Positions 9,288 through 18,598 of a stretch of 64,000 nt of DNA are shown piece by piece (position 1 is the stretch's first letter; every line of letters begins with the position of its first letter). Made by a program: the position numbers and the translations under genes. The stretch spans positions 1,622,355 through 1,686,354 of the forward strand of contig NC_018261.1 of assembly GCF_000227135.1 (NCBI RefSeq), written 5' to 3'. Below the pieces are notes generated by a model. That model saw nothing but the letters and a program-made list of their open reading frames with translations, did not search any database and was not told the DNA's origin. This stretch comes from Leishmania donovani. Its lineage: Eukaryota > Euglenozoa > Kinetoplastea > Trypanosomatida > Trypanosomatidae.

Positions 9288-10489
9288 AGTAGAGCATGCT
9301 GTGTGCGACTAATTCGCCCCGTTTTTCCCGTGAAGCAGCAGCTCCTCACCCCCCTCGCAACTCTTCGCACGCAGAGTAGAGTGATATCTATATATATATG
9401 TGTGTGTGTTTCTCCTCCTACCCTCTTCCCCGCCTCGCTCTGCGCTCATGTGTGGGGGATGTGTGGGGACTGGCAGCCACGTCTCCGCGAGTCACGGCGT
9501 ACGATTGCGCCTTACCTTCCGCTGATAACATGTTTACGCCAACGCGACGGAACAGCGTACGCTGCAGGGGTATTCATGTACGTACGTGCGTGCGGAAGGG
9601 CACATGAAGGACACAAAGCGGGGAGAGCAAGACGTCCTTGCGAGCGGTGCACCGGCACTCTCAGCGTTGCGTGTACACGGACTTCTCTCCCCACGCGAAT
9701 GGTGGCGTGAGGCGCCTGTCTCGAAAGTAGACACGACGGTGCTTGATGCGCCGGGTGCGCAATGATATCATTCAGCTAAGAACGCTTTTCCTACTCCTCG
9801 CACGCAAACAAAGTCGTTTCCTCGGCGCCCCTTGACGCGCTTGTACAACTGGAACAAGCGACGACGCAGCAAGGGGCATGCATTGACTCGAGATACGGCA
9901 GCCCTCCTCTCTCTTCCACCCCTTCCTCACCATCACCGCGCGGGTTCACGGCACCTCTAATCTGTCTCTCCTGCTCTCACCCACCATTCCGCGACGCTCC
10001 CCCCTCCCCTCGTTAGCTTGTGTGCGAGAGAAGTGGAGGTCTCATGCTCAGGCGCACGCACGCCACAGAATACGTACATACACCGCTTAGCTGCGCGCGC
10101 GTCGTTTGTTTGATTCCTTTTTTCTGTCACATCATTGCCGCGGCCACTGCTTGACGGGCGCATGCCGGCTCGTGTCTTCGCACCCCATCCGCTACCCACG
10201 CTCCCACATCCGCCGTCAGCGTGCAGACATAGATCGATACAATTTGGTGCGCCTTCATTGAATCCGAGCCCATGACGCGGAAAATTCGAATCGGCGTTTT
10301 CCTGCTCTGCTACCACGTTCCACTCTCCCTCCCTCTCTCTGGGGCGCTGGATGGGCTTCGGTGCCACGCGTGTGCTTCTTAGTCAGCGCGGTCTTAGGTG
10401 GGGGTTCTCGTTGTCGGGCTCCCCTTTCTCTCGTTTTTTTTTTCCCCATCTTCTGATATCTGTTCAACTCAGCGTCGCGCAAGCGCGCG
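9288..10489. other. Intergenic region
   Basis: No gene recognised. A short TA repeat followed by TG lies at about 9390-9410. The 3' end holds the strong acceptor listed separately. Confidence 0.6.
10420..10472 (+). promoter_or_regulatory. Spliced-leader acceptor for the PP6-like gene
   Basis: A C/T-rich tract with a run of T precedes the AG at 10471-10472, giving a leader of only 17 bases before the ATG at 10490. Confidence 0.7.
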
Positions 10490-11419
10490 ATGAACCTCGA
10501 TGCGTGGGAGGAGAAGGTGCGCCTTGTGCAGCCACTGGAGATGAAGGAAATGCAGCTCCTGCTTCGCACAGCCGTAAATCTGCTCATCGAGGAGAGCAAC
10601 GTGCAAGGGGTGCACCTCCCTGTCACTATCTGCGGGGACATTCACGGTCAGTTCCTCGACCTTCTTCGACTCTTCGAGGTGGCAGGGGAAATTCGTCGCG
10701 AGACTAGCAGCATGAACTACATATTCCTAGGCGACCTCGTCGATCGGGGGCGCAACAGTGTCGAGGTACTCACCTTTCTTCTGATTATGAAGCTCAAATA
10801 CCCGCACAAAATCACTCTCATCCGCGGCAACCACGAAACTCGGCAGGTCACCACCATGTACGGCTTCTACGATGAGTGCGCCGAGAAGTACGGCACAGTG
10901 GAGATATGGAAGCTGTGCACAGAGGTGTTTGACTGCATGCCGATCGCCGCACTCATCGAGGGCAAAAGTCTTTGCATTCATGGCGGTCTCTCTCCGGAAA
11001 TCCGTGCGGTCGATCAAATCCGGCTGCTGAGCCGGCGGCAAGAGATTCCGAACGAAGGACCCTTTTCAGATCTCGTCTGGTCGGATCCGGAGAACGTCGA
11101 CGGCTGGGTGGTGTCGCAGCGTGGCGCCGGCTTTCTTTTCGGCGCCTCCGTCACGCAAGAGTTTATCCACCGCAACCGGCTCAACCTCATCGCCCGCGCC
11201 CATCAACTCGTCCACGAGGGATTCAAGTACCACTTCGACGAGGAATACCTCTGCACAGTGTGGTCAGCGCCAAACTACTGCTATCGATGCGGCAACCTCG
11301 CCAGTGTCCTGCGCATCTACGAGGACCACTCGCGCGAGTTTGTCGTCTTTAAGGAGGTGGAGGCACAGATCACCTTCTCTGACGAGCCCAGAACGAAGGA
11401 ACCGGCCTACTTTCTGTAG
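10490..11419 (+). CDS. PPP-family Ser/Thr phosphatase catalytic subunit, PP6/PP4 class
   Basis: 309 aa, the usual length for PP2A/PP4/PP6 catalytic subunits. All metal-binding and catalytic signatures are intact: GDIHGQ (residues about 46-51), GDLVDRG, RGNHE, CIHGGLSP, LVWSDPE, RAHQLVHEG and YRCGN. The C-terminus is AYFL, so the terminal leucine that is carboxymethylated in this class is present. ESNVQ near the N-terminus, EIPNEGPFSDLVWSDPENVD and RGAGFLFG resemble PP6; HFDEEYL and the acidic middle resemble PP4. I favour PP6. PP6 and PP4 act with scaffold and regulatory subunits in cell-cycle and DNA-damage signalling; partners here are unknown. Confidence 0.85.
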   Translation: MNLDAWEEKVRLVQPLEMKEMQLLLRTAVNLLIEESNVQGVHLPVTICGDIHGQFLDLLRLFEVAGEIRRETSSMNYIFLGDLVDRGRNSVEVLTFLLIMKLKYPHKITLIRGNHETRQVTTMYGFYDECAEKYGTVEIWKLCTEVFDCMPIAALIEGKSLCIHGGLSPEIRAVDQIRLLSRRQEIPNEGPFSDLVWSDPENVDGWVVSQRGAGFLFGASVTQEFIHRNRLNLIARAHQLVHEGFKYHFDEEYLCTVWSAPNYCYRCGNLASVLRIYEDHSREFVVFKEVEAQITFSDEPRTKEPAYFL

Positions 11420-12288
11420 GGAGGTCCCCTCCCCCTGACCTCTCTCCATATCTGCTGGTCACCGGATGTTGTGCGCCGACGGCACGGCAGTCTTGTGGTC
11501 TTTATTTTTTTTTTTTCGTTCTGGCACACACAGCGAATGTGCGTGCGTCGCCTCTGGTGAGGTATTCCTCCCCCCCCCCACTCTCTCTGTCTCTCTCTCT
11601 CTCTCTGAATCGGCAGATAACGAAGTGCTACTGGAGAACGGATGCCACCCTCCTCCTCAACCCAAATGGCGCTTCTGTGCCGCAGAACCCTAACCACACC
11701 CGTCCCGCACGCCTTCGGTCGTCTGTAAGAGAAGCGGCGTTTGCCCCTCCTCCTCTGCCTCTCCGCGTTCGCGTTTTTCTCCGTGCGTCAACAACGGCTG
11801 GCTCAACACAAAAAGGAGAAGACACAAACTCTTCACACGCACGCAGACGTGCACGTGTAGTTGAGGTGACACCTGTGTCAAATGGGTTCGTATGTTTGCT
11901 TCTCTCCCAGCTTACCTGCCGGCTCCTTTAAAGACACGCAGCACTTTTGCACGCCGACAAGCGACCTTACTGACGCCTCTTACGACAGTCGCGTTCCTGA
12001 GAGCTCCCCACTGTACCATTCCCAGCCGACTGAAACTCCGAGCTGTCTCTCCACTCGGTCCGCTGAGAATGCCTCCTCCGACGTTTTCCACTCTATCGCA
12101 TCTTTTGATGCTACCTTGAACTCCGGCTCCCTTCTCCCTCCCCCCCCCCAAACCTTCATACCGTAGCTGGTCCGCTCAAGACCTGCTAGAATCGCTACAT
12201 CTCCACCGCAGTCGACGGATACTGCTTGGTGCTCGTACCCACGCACATCTACGCTCTCGCACCCCTCACAGCACTCGACCGCGCTGCG
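11420..12288. other. Intergenic region
   Basis: No gene recognised. A C-run followed by CT repeats lies at 11571-11606. A tract of C/T ending near 12150 and an AG at 12165-12166 form the likely acceptor for the next gene. Confidence 0.55.
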
Positions 12289-12954
12289 ATGCCGTTTTCT
12301 TTGGCAGAGCTACAGAACGTGTTCTTCGACGCCCTCACTGGCTGCCCACCAGACGCGCCACAGAAGACGAGAGACACGGCGGTGACCGTGGCCGGCGCGT
12401 CTATCTTCGCTGGAGCGTGGCAACCGCTGGAGGCAACGCGTATGCCGGTGCGCGCCTACCTGCGCGAGACGGGCGAGTTCGATACGGAGGACTCATGCAG
12501 ACGAGCTGTGGTGCGCGCCGTGGATGCGGCGTTGAACGATGTGTTTAACGACGATGCCGTGAACGCTTTCATCGGTGCCAACGCGTGCGAGTCGGCCGAC
12601 GTTGTCGGCGCATGTGAGCACATCCTGCGCAAGTACCTTCTTTGGATGCTAGACGGCTACTTGCACTACGACGGGACACCCCAGTGCCCCTTCTACGACG
12701 CACTCAAGAGTACGGTGTGCGCGTTTTCGCTGGAGTGGGGTCAGACCTTTGGGCCGATGTTTGCGGAGGCGCAAAGTCCCGACGAGTTCTTCAGCGTCTT
12801 GGTCACGCGCGGCGCACGGCACCACGCCACTGCCGCGGCGACAAACCCAGACGACGCCAAGGTGCGTATGGTGACCGCCATGTCTATTCAGGTCTTTCTG
12901 ATAGCCAAGACGTACTCGCCCAATACGCCGTTTCCTTCTCAAGTAGCGCTCTGA
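12289..12954 (+). CDS. Conserved-looking hypothetical protein, 221 aa
   Basis: Unrecognised. The frame has strong G/C-rich third positions typical of genes here. The start at 12289 is the second in-frame ATG; one at 12226 would add 21 residues and also lies after the acceptor at 12166, so it cannot be excluded. The protein is predicted to be mostly helical and soluble, slightly acidic, with no membrane segment and no obvious metal motif. It contains LLWMLDGYLHYDGT (about residues 120-133) and ends in a loop rich in threonine and proline. Confidence 0.65.
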   Translation: MPFSLAELQNVFFDALTGCPPDAPQKTRDTAVTVAGASIFAGAWQPLEATRMPVRAYLRETGEFDTEDSCRRAVVRAVDAALNDVFNDDAVNAFIGANACESADVVGACEHILRKYLLWMLDGYLHYDGTPQCPFYDALKSTVCAFSLEWGQTFGPMFAEAQSPDEFFSVLVTRGARHHATAAATNPDDAKVRMVTAMSIQVFLIAKTYSPNTPFPSQVAL

Positions 12955-13495
12955 AATCGCTCTTGGCAGGTCACGGATCCGTGGTGTTGCCGGGGTCACG
13001 ACGGTGGCGCCCCGTCTTGCCGCCGTGTTAGCTTTTGCTTTCCTCTCCTTGTCTCGTACGTCGCTTTCCGAGGTCACCCGGTCGACGATTCCTGTCGAGT
13101 TTCTCAAGTATTCGTGAGAAGGTGTCCCCACTTCCTCCTCGCGTGAGGCGAAACAATCGCGCGCGCGATCGCATACCCATCTCGAGAAAGGCAGTGCCAA
13201 CCGTTGACATGTGGCGCGCACATGTCGTTTCCTGCCTCCTCTCTTTCCGGCACCTGCCGTCTGTCTCTGTCTGCCTCGTGAGCGAGGTGCGCACGCACGT
13301 CTCGGCGAAAAAAAACGGGGCGACTGTGTTGCGTGTGTCGCACGCATGGCGTCGCTGTGGGTTGTTGGCCGGAAGACGTGATGTTTACTTCTCTTCCCTT
13401 CCTCCTCCTTCTCCTTTAGCACACGCACATCGGAGCAGGCGTGCGGGACGTACACACCCGCACAAGTGCGAAAGTCACGGGGCACGGTTTAACGC
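12955..13495. other. Intergenic region
   Basis: No gene recognised; contains the acceptor described separately. Confidence 0.6.
13382..13419 (+). promoter_or_regulatory. Spliced-leader acceptor for the Pol delta subunit gene
   Basis: An almost pure pyrimidine tract ends in TTTAG (AG at 13418-13419). The 76-base leader that follows has no ATG before 13496, which supports that start. Confidence 0.7.
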
Positions 13496-14962
13496 ATGCA
13501 GTCGAAGGTGATTGCATTGCTTACCTCACGGCCGCTGTTGACCGCGGCTGAGGCGGCCATGGAGCTTGGGGTGGCTCATGGAGACTTGCAACCGATCTTT
13601 GCCTCCGTCGCCGCATCAAACAAGGGCGTCTACACACTTCTGACCGGCTCCGTCGAGGAAGCAGCCGACGGAAGCGCCACGGCGGTTGTGATGCGCAAGG
13701 CAGATCGCCTCGAGGAAGACACCTCCTCTTACGCACTCCTCTCCTTGACCTACCCCTCGAATATGTCAGCGTCGTCACTTCCGGTGCGGCTGCATCCCTG
13801 CAGAGAGGCATCGCTGCGCGCGTATCCATTAGTGGCAAGGAGCGACATGGAACCCCGCGCGGCAGCGACAGCTCCGCCGGTCGCCGCCGGTGCGCCAGCA
13901 GCAACAGAGCTGACAAGAACAGAAGACAGTAAGCCTGCGGCGGCATCGTTGTCTGCTGCTACTCCAGTCGCACCGACAATACCCCCACTAGCGCAGGACG
14001 AGCCGCCCCGAAGCACGCCGACTCCTGCGACTGTGACAGCTCCCAAGAAAGAGACGGCGGCTCGAACGCCGTCGCCGAAGGCTGCTCTCTTCGATAAGAT
14101 GAAGGAGGCGGCGGCCACAAAGCGCCCTCGCACGGAGAAGGCGCAATCAAAGCCGCCGCGCCAACCAGCGAAACCGAAGAAGGTGGCGAAGACGGAGAAC
14201 ACGACGAGCTTGGCCAAGCTGGCGCGTGCGTCGAAGAGGAAGAGCGGCGGCACCCCTGCAGCCACAGGCGCCGGCACCGCGCCGACTTCCATGCGCTTTC
14301 TCGACGACGACGACGATGCGACGGCTCACTTTAGCCACAGCGAGGGCAGCACCAGCCATTCAGAGGCCATCGCGAAGGAGGAGCCGCCTATCTTTGACGT
14401 GGTCGAGGTGCCTGCCTCAAACGACGAGGTTATCATGTGTGACGACGCCCCACCGCTCGCATTCCGCCCAGCGGCGCCGCTGCCCTCTCCACCGACACCA
14501 ACTCCTACCAAGAAGGGGCCCGAGGCCACGAAGGCGAGCTCAGCCGCTGCGGCGGCAGAGGCAGGTGCAGCACAGTGCAAGCTTAGCACCTTCTTCAACG
14601 CCGCGGTCGTGGAGTTCCAGAAGGCGTACGTGCGCGAGATGCAGACGGAGATGAAGGTGGAAAACGGCGAGTTTGTCTGCTGTGATGTACCCCGTTACAA
14701 GCACAGTGCCACGGGAGAGGTGATTAGCGAGGACGAGTACCACCACCGCACTGCGGCGTTTGTCCGAAGCAACTCGCAAGACGCCGCCGCAAACACCCCG
14801 AATCGGAAGTCCGCCGGCGCCTCCGTCGAGTCACCACCGTGTCCGACTGCAAAGCAGAAGACGGGTTCGCGAGGCACTGGGCAGAAGTCGGTGGCGCAAG
14901 AGGAAACGGCAGCGACGCCGGCCAAGACGCTTCACTCCTTCTTCAAGACTTCCTCGGCCTGA
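13496..14962 (+). CDS. Probable DNA polymerase delta subunit 3 (POLD3/Cdc27-like)
   Basis: 488 aa. The N-terminal ~80 residues look like a winged helix (VIALLTSRPLLTAAEAAMEL, then GVYTLLTGS and VVMRKADRLEED), matching the order seen in POLD3. The middle (about 120-330) is low-complexity Ala/Pro/Lys/Ser with nuclear-localisation-like basic clusters. A conserved block near 385-420 (NGEFVCCDVPRYKH, then GEVISEDEYHHR) resembles the Cdc27-family EGxxVTEKVYES region. The last residues, KTLHSFFKTSSA, look like a PCNA-interacting (PIP) box without the usual glutamine; a second LSTFF motif lies internally near 363. As POLD3 it would tether Pol delta to PCNA during replication. The family call rests on order of motifs rather than high identity. 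Confidence 0.6.
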   Translation: MQSKVIALLTSRPLLTAAEAAMELGVAHGDLQPIFASVAASNKGVYTLLTGSVEEAADGSATAVVMRKADRLEEDTSSYALLSLTYPSNMSASSLPVRLHPCREASLRAYPLVARSDMEPRAAATAPPVAAGAPAATELTRTEDSKPAAASLSAATPVAPTIPPLAQDEPPRSTPTPATVTAPKKETAARTPSPKAALFDKMKEAAATKRPRTEKAQSKPPRQPAKPKKVAKTENTTSLAKLARASKRKSGGTPAATGAGTAPTSMRFLDDDDDATAHFSHSEGSTSHSEAIAKEEPPIFDVVEVPASNDEVIMCDDAPPLAFRPAAPLPSPPTPTPTKKGPEATKASSAAAAAEAGAAQCKLSTFFNAAVVEFQKAYVREMQTEMKVENGEFVCCDVPRYKHSATGEVISEDEYHHRTAAFVRSNSQDAAANTPNRKSAGASVESPPCPTAKQKTGSRGTGQKSVAQEETAATPAKTLHSFFKTSSA

Positions 14963-16122
14963 CAAAGACGGTGTACGTGCTCGGTGGCGTTCCTGTGTTC
15001 GTCTTTTTTTTTTCCTTCCGGAGTTGGAAGAGAGCCCTCTGCGCAGTTCCAACGGTCATCCTTGTCGAGGGGAGGCGGGTGGCGTGTAACTGGAGAGCCT
15101 TGCCGGCTGCTAGTGTTGTTCACGATTGCCTAAGATGCTGAGGTGCGCCTGTGAAGCAGTTTTACTAGACTTCAGCGGTCTGTATGCATGGAGGGCGGTC
15201 TCCGACCCCGCTCTCCTCTCCGTCCCCCTCAAGGGGCTGGGCCCTGCGCATGAGCGCAGGGCTCCTTTACACCACCACCTGCGTCTTCTTTCCTCTCTCG
15301 GGTCTCCTGCACCTTCATAGAGGCAAACGCGCCTGCCGCTGCGCCGTCACGCACACGCGCTCGCAGTGCCCATCCATAGAATTCGTTTTTTTTTGTGTGT
15401 CAGACTTTTGCAGAGCAGCGGACCAAACAACGTAAAACTGCGGCGATGTACGCCACACGTGAGCTTGCATAACGTCCCGAAGTGCGTTGCACGACGTTTC
15501 ATTGCCGCCACTCCGCTCTGCCCACCCGTCCTCCCCCCCTCTTATTCTTCTCTGTGCGCTTATGCGTGCATCACGTTGGGACACGAAAGAGACGCGATGT
15601 TTTCTGTGCGAGTAACGCAGAAGGGCCCTTCGCTGCCACTACTATGATAGCGGCTGAGGGAACGGCTTGTGCTGTCTCTCTGTCGACATTTTAGAAGCAC
15701 ATCCGCGACGACGCGGAACGGCGCCACTGCGTGGGAGCCGAGTCTCCCCTCCGTCCTCTTTGACAAAACGCGGCTGTCCGCGTACGAGCTGGCAAGAGGT
15801 GCTGAGGCGCACATATTTCTCCGCGGGCACTGCAAGAATCCTTTTCACAGCCTCCATGGTGGGCATGACGGACTCGGCCTCCTCCCTGCTCTTTCTCCCT
15901 GTTCTCCCTAATCGTCCTCCTTTTCTGCGCTGCAGGCGCGTGGATGCGGTACGAAAAGTAAACACAAGACTATCGCTGCCTGTCCTTTGCCCACGCCGTT
16001 CTTCTGTTCCGTGGCTGTTCTCTCGGCGAGGGTACGCAGGCATTGCCTTCTCTGAGCTCCTTCAGTGTCTCTCTGTGGGGGGTGGCTCTCAGCCGCGCTG
16101 CGGACGCCGCACGCGCCGCGGC
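14963..16122. other. Intergenic region with a hairpin
   Basis: No gene recognised. Pyrimidine tracts occur at 15520-15550 and 15885-15932, the latter ending in the AG at 15934-15935 that is the likely acceptor for the next gene. A mini-uORF (ATG 15944, five codons then stop) follows that acceptor. Confidence 0.55.
15241..15262. other. Perfect inverted repeat (hairpin) between genes
   Basis: GCCCTGCGC and GCGCAGGGC flank a four-base loop ATGA: a 9-bp perfect stem extendable by one G-U and one G-C pair. It lies in the 3' UTR or spacer after the Pol delta subunit gene. Function unknown. Confidence 0.6.
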
Positions 16123-16734
16123 ATGAGCAAGCAAGTTCTTGAATCCCTTCCGCTGGCGAAGGGGAAGGACATCCACAGCCGGATAGCAAAGTTGGCACTC
16201 TACAAGGAGTGTCTCGCCCTGGCGTACCTCGTGCGCAACAAGCTGGTTCGCGAGCACACGCTGCGGGAGGTGCGTGAGAAGTGGCTCGAGCACCGCGGCG
16301 ACGGTGGCCACACCCTGCAACTCCAGCTGGCCAGCTGCCTGGATAGAATCGCGTACGGCCGCATGTGCCACTCAAAGGCGCGCCAGCGCCTCCTCCCTAA
16401 TGCGAGCGAATCGTACGACTGGGGGGTGGTGAATCCGATGGAGAACCACGAGAAGTTGATTCGCCGTCGAGAGGAGCGGCAATGCCCGGACGCGTTTAAC
16501 CACAGCCGCGGTAAGCGCGATTTTGTGCCCATGTCGAATTGGGGCTACGGTAACATGGACCCGGACGCGATTGCGAAGCACAAGGAGCTGACGGACCGGC
16601 AGCACTTCATTGGGCCCCATTGGCGCGATCGGCCGAGGCCGATGGTCCTCGAGGACCTGAGCTTTGAGGAGGAGCTCTACGTTCACTTTCAAGGAAAGCC
16701 CAAGATGCGGAAAACGCCCAAGAAGCACTTCTGA
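16123..16734 (+). CDS. Hypothetical basic protein, 203 aa, possible LYR-type
   Basis: Function not recognised. The start at 16123 is the first in-frame ATG downstream of the AG at 15935, although the frame is open upstream. Residues 18-50 (HSRIAKLALYKECLALAY and following) form a basic amphipathic helix with an ALYKECL element reminiscent of LYR-motif mitochondrial proteins, but the diagnostic arginine is replaced by lysine, so this is only a suggestion. The C-terminal half is rich in Trp, Pro, His and charged residues (WGYGNMDPD, then HWRDRPRPM) and ends in a lysine-rich tail (MRKTPKKHF). No membrane segment. Confidence 0.6.
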   Translation: MSKQVLESLPLAKGKDIHSRIAKLALYKECLALAYLVRNKLVREHTLREVREKWLEHRGDGGHTLQLQLASCLDRIAYGRMCHSKARQRLLPNASESYDWGVVNPMENHEKLIRRREERQCPDAFNHSRGKRDFVPMSNWGYGNMDPDAIAKHKELTDRQHFIGPHWRDRPRPMVLEDLSFEEELYVHFQGKPKMRKTPKKHF

Positions 16735-17520
16735 TGTCGCTGCGTGGGCGTTGGTGTGCGTGCGTGCAGCCACAGGGCCGACCCTGCACCCGTGATCCTG
16801 CACATCACCACGGCAGAGAAGCTCGAGGGTGGCCGAGGAGCCATCTCGGTGCCATGCCGCCACACGCCCTCCTCTTCGTCAGCCTTTTTGTTTTCTCTCC
16901 CTTGTGCAGGTATTTGTTTTGTGCGTGCCTTCGCAGAGCCGAGCACCACTGACACTGCTCTCCTGCTGCGTGGTGGCACACACAGGCACACAGACGCGAA
17001 CAGATGCTGGGCACACATCCGCATGGCAAGACACCCTTCGCTATTATCCCTCAATGCTTCTCCTGTCCTTTCATGCGCGATGCCCCCCTCCCCCTCCTCT
17101 CGTCACTGCAGGGCGAGAGCCGCCAGATGAGTCGCGTGCAAGCGAGCAAGCCATTGGAAGTGCAAGGCAAGAAAGAGGGCAGGACTGCCAGGGGTCCGCA
17201 TTGCGTGCCAGCAATCCGCCACCTCCCTCACCTCCCGTCCCCTCCGGTTGGTCTTTTCCCGGCGTTTAGTAGGGTGGTGGTGGGGTTATAGGAGTGCTGC
17301 GCCACGAGTATCGCCACGATGCGCCATAACTCTCGCCCTCTCTCTGCGTTACTGTCCCTTCTGCCCGAACTTTCCCACCTACATCTCCGCTATTCTTTCA
17401 CGCGATACAAGTCGCGCGACGGCCACCGCGTCTTCTCTTGCCTTTATTCAGCCCCACCGTGGACTTTTCGGCGCTTGTCGTGCGTTTCATCGGCTCACAG
17501 AGGCGCTCCGCCTGACAGCC
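16735..17520. other. Intergenic region
   Basis: No gene recognised. C/T-rich stretches at 17330-17400 and 17430-17449; the AG at 17450-17451 is the likely acceptor, 70 bases before the next ATG. Confidence 0.6.
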
Positions 17521-17817
17521 ATGTCCCAACTATCGATCGTAAAGGATCAGCTGCTTAGTAAGGGCATCAACCACTTTGTGGTGCTATCCAGTTCCGGTCA
17601 GGTGGTCGAGTACAGCGGCGACTTTGAGATCAAGGAGAAGCAGGTGCTGGCGTACGCTATTATTCAGCAATGCTCTGCGCTGTTTGCGAAAGGTGAATCG
17701 ATGAAGCGAGTCACCATGAAGTTCGACGACGTGCTTTACGTGGCGACGACTGTTCAAGATAGTGCGATGGTGTACGGCGTGGTGGCCAAGCGTCCCACGA
17801 ACGGGGCGACGATGTAA
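17521..17817 (+). CDS. Roadblock-fold protein resembling LAMTOR4 (Ragulator subunit)
   Basis: 98 aa, matching LAMTOR4 (about 99 aa) in length. It follows the same order of elements: a short N-terminal helix, HFVVLSSSGQVVEYSGD (compare the LVLSEGAVLxSSGD element of LAMTOR4), a helix containing IIQQCSALF, then MKRVTMKFDDVLYVATT and MVYGVVAKR (compare the FKRLSVVF and VFVVKRQ strands). LAMTOR4 pairs with LAMTOR5 in the Ragulator complex that anchors Rag GTPases and TORC1 on lysosomes. A generic roadblock/LC7 dynein light chain is the alternative, but the short length and strand pattern fit LAMTOR4 better. The start is the first ATG after the predicted acceptor. Confidence 0.6.
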   Translation: MSQLSIVKDQLLSKGINHFVVLSSSGQVVEYSGDFEIKEKQVLAYAIIQQCSALFAKGESMKRVTMKFDDVLYVATTVQDSAMVYGVVAKRPTNGATM

Positions 17818-18598
17818 TGCCCGCCTGCGCACCGGCGACAGTTTGTTTGTTTCTGAAAGAAGGCGGTTGTAGGACATGTGGTATCGGTGTATCTGTGAGT
17901 ACCGCACCCTTCCCGTTGCCTGTATCGGCGTCTGCCTCTCCGCTGCTTTGTCTCCCTGCGGGCGGATCTATTTCGCTTCTTTTGTGTTGCTTCTCCGCGT
18001 TGTGGACTATGGAGAAGGTGAAGCGCTGTAGCGCGGCATGCTGTCTGGGACGAAGCTCCCTCGACGCCACTCTCTGCGCCTGTTGCTTCGTTGCGCCATT
18101 CGCATCTGCCAAATCATCAGCTTTAGGCCGGGCACTGAGGTGTTCACTGCACTCCTTCGCCCTTGGGGGATGTGCTTTGTGCGGGCAATTGCACGTCTCA
18201 GCGCTGTGACATGTGCTCTACCGGTGCAGTGAGCTGGGATGCATGACAGCTCTCCATCCGTCACCCCCCCCTCTCTCTCCTCCTTTTCCCTTTCCCTTTC
18301 CCTTCATTTCCTGTATTCCTGCACGTTGGAGACTCACACGGCGTGAAGCAAAATTGCGTGTGCTGCAAACGGGTAATGTGAGGCTGTGCAAATTCAACTA
18401 TCCACCATCTTTCCCTTTCTCGCTCCCCTCCCGCTTCCCTCTCGCTTCTCTGACGCCTTCCACCTCTCCACGTGTGTGTGCGGGCGTGTGTGTGCGTCAC
18501 AAGACACCGACGGCAACGAACTTCGCCTTTTGGTGTGTGCGTGTGGTTCTCTCGCTGCCAGCCCAGCCGCGTTAGCGTCGTCCCTCATTCCGCCCTCA
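17818..18598. other. Intergenic region
   Basis: No gene recognised. Pyrimidine tracts at 18262-18305 and 18405-18475; AGs at 18560-18561 and 18565-18566 after a shorter C/T-rich stretch are candidate acceptors for the next gene. Confidence 0.55.

Noticed and set aside
15667..16122. N-terminal extension of the 203-aa protein
   Set aside because: Open frame only; it spans the pyrimidine tract and acceptor at 15935, with no in-frame ATG after that acceptor until 16123.
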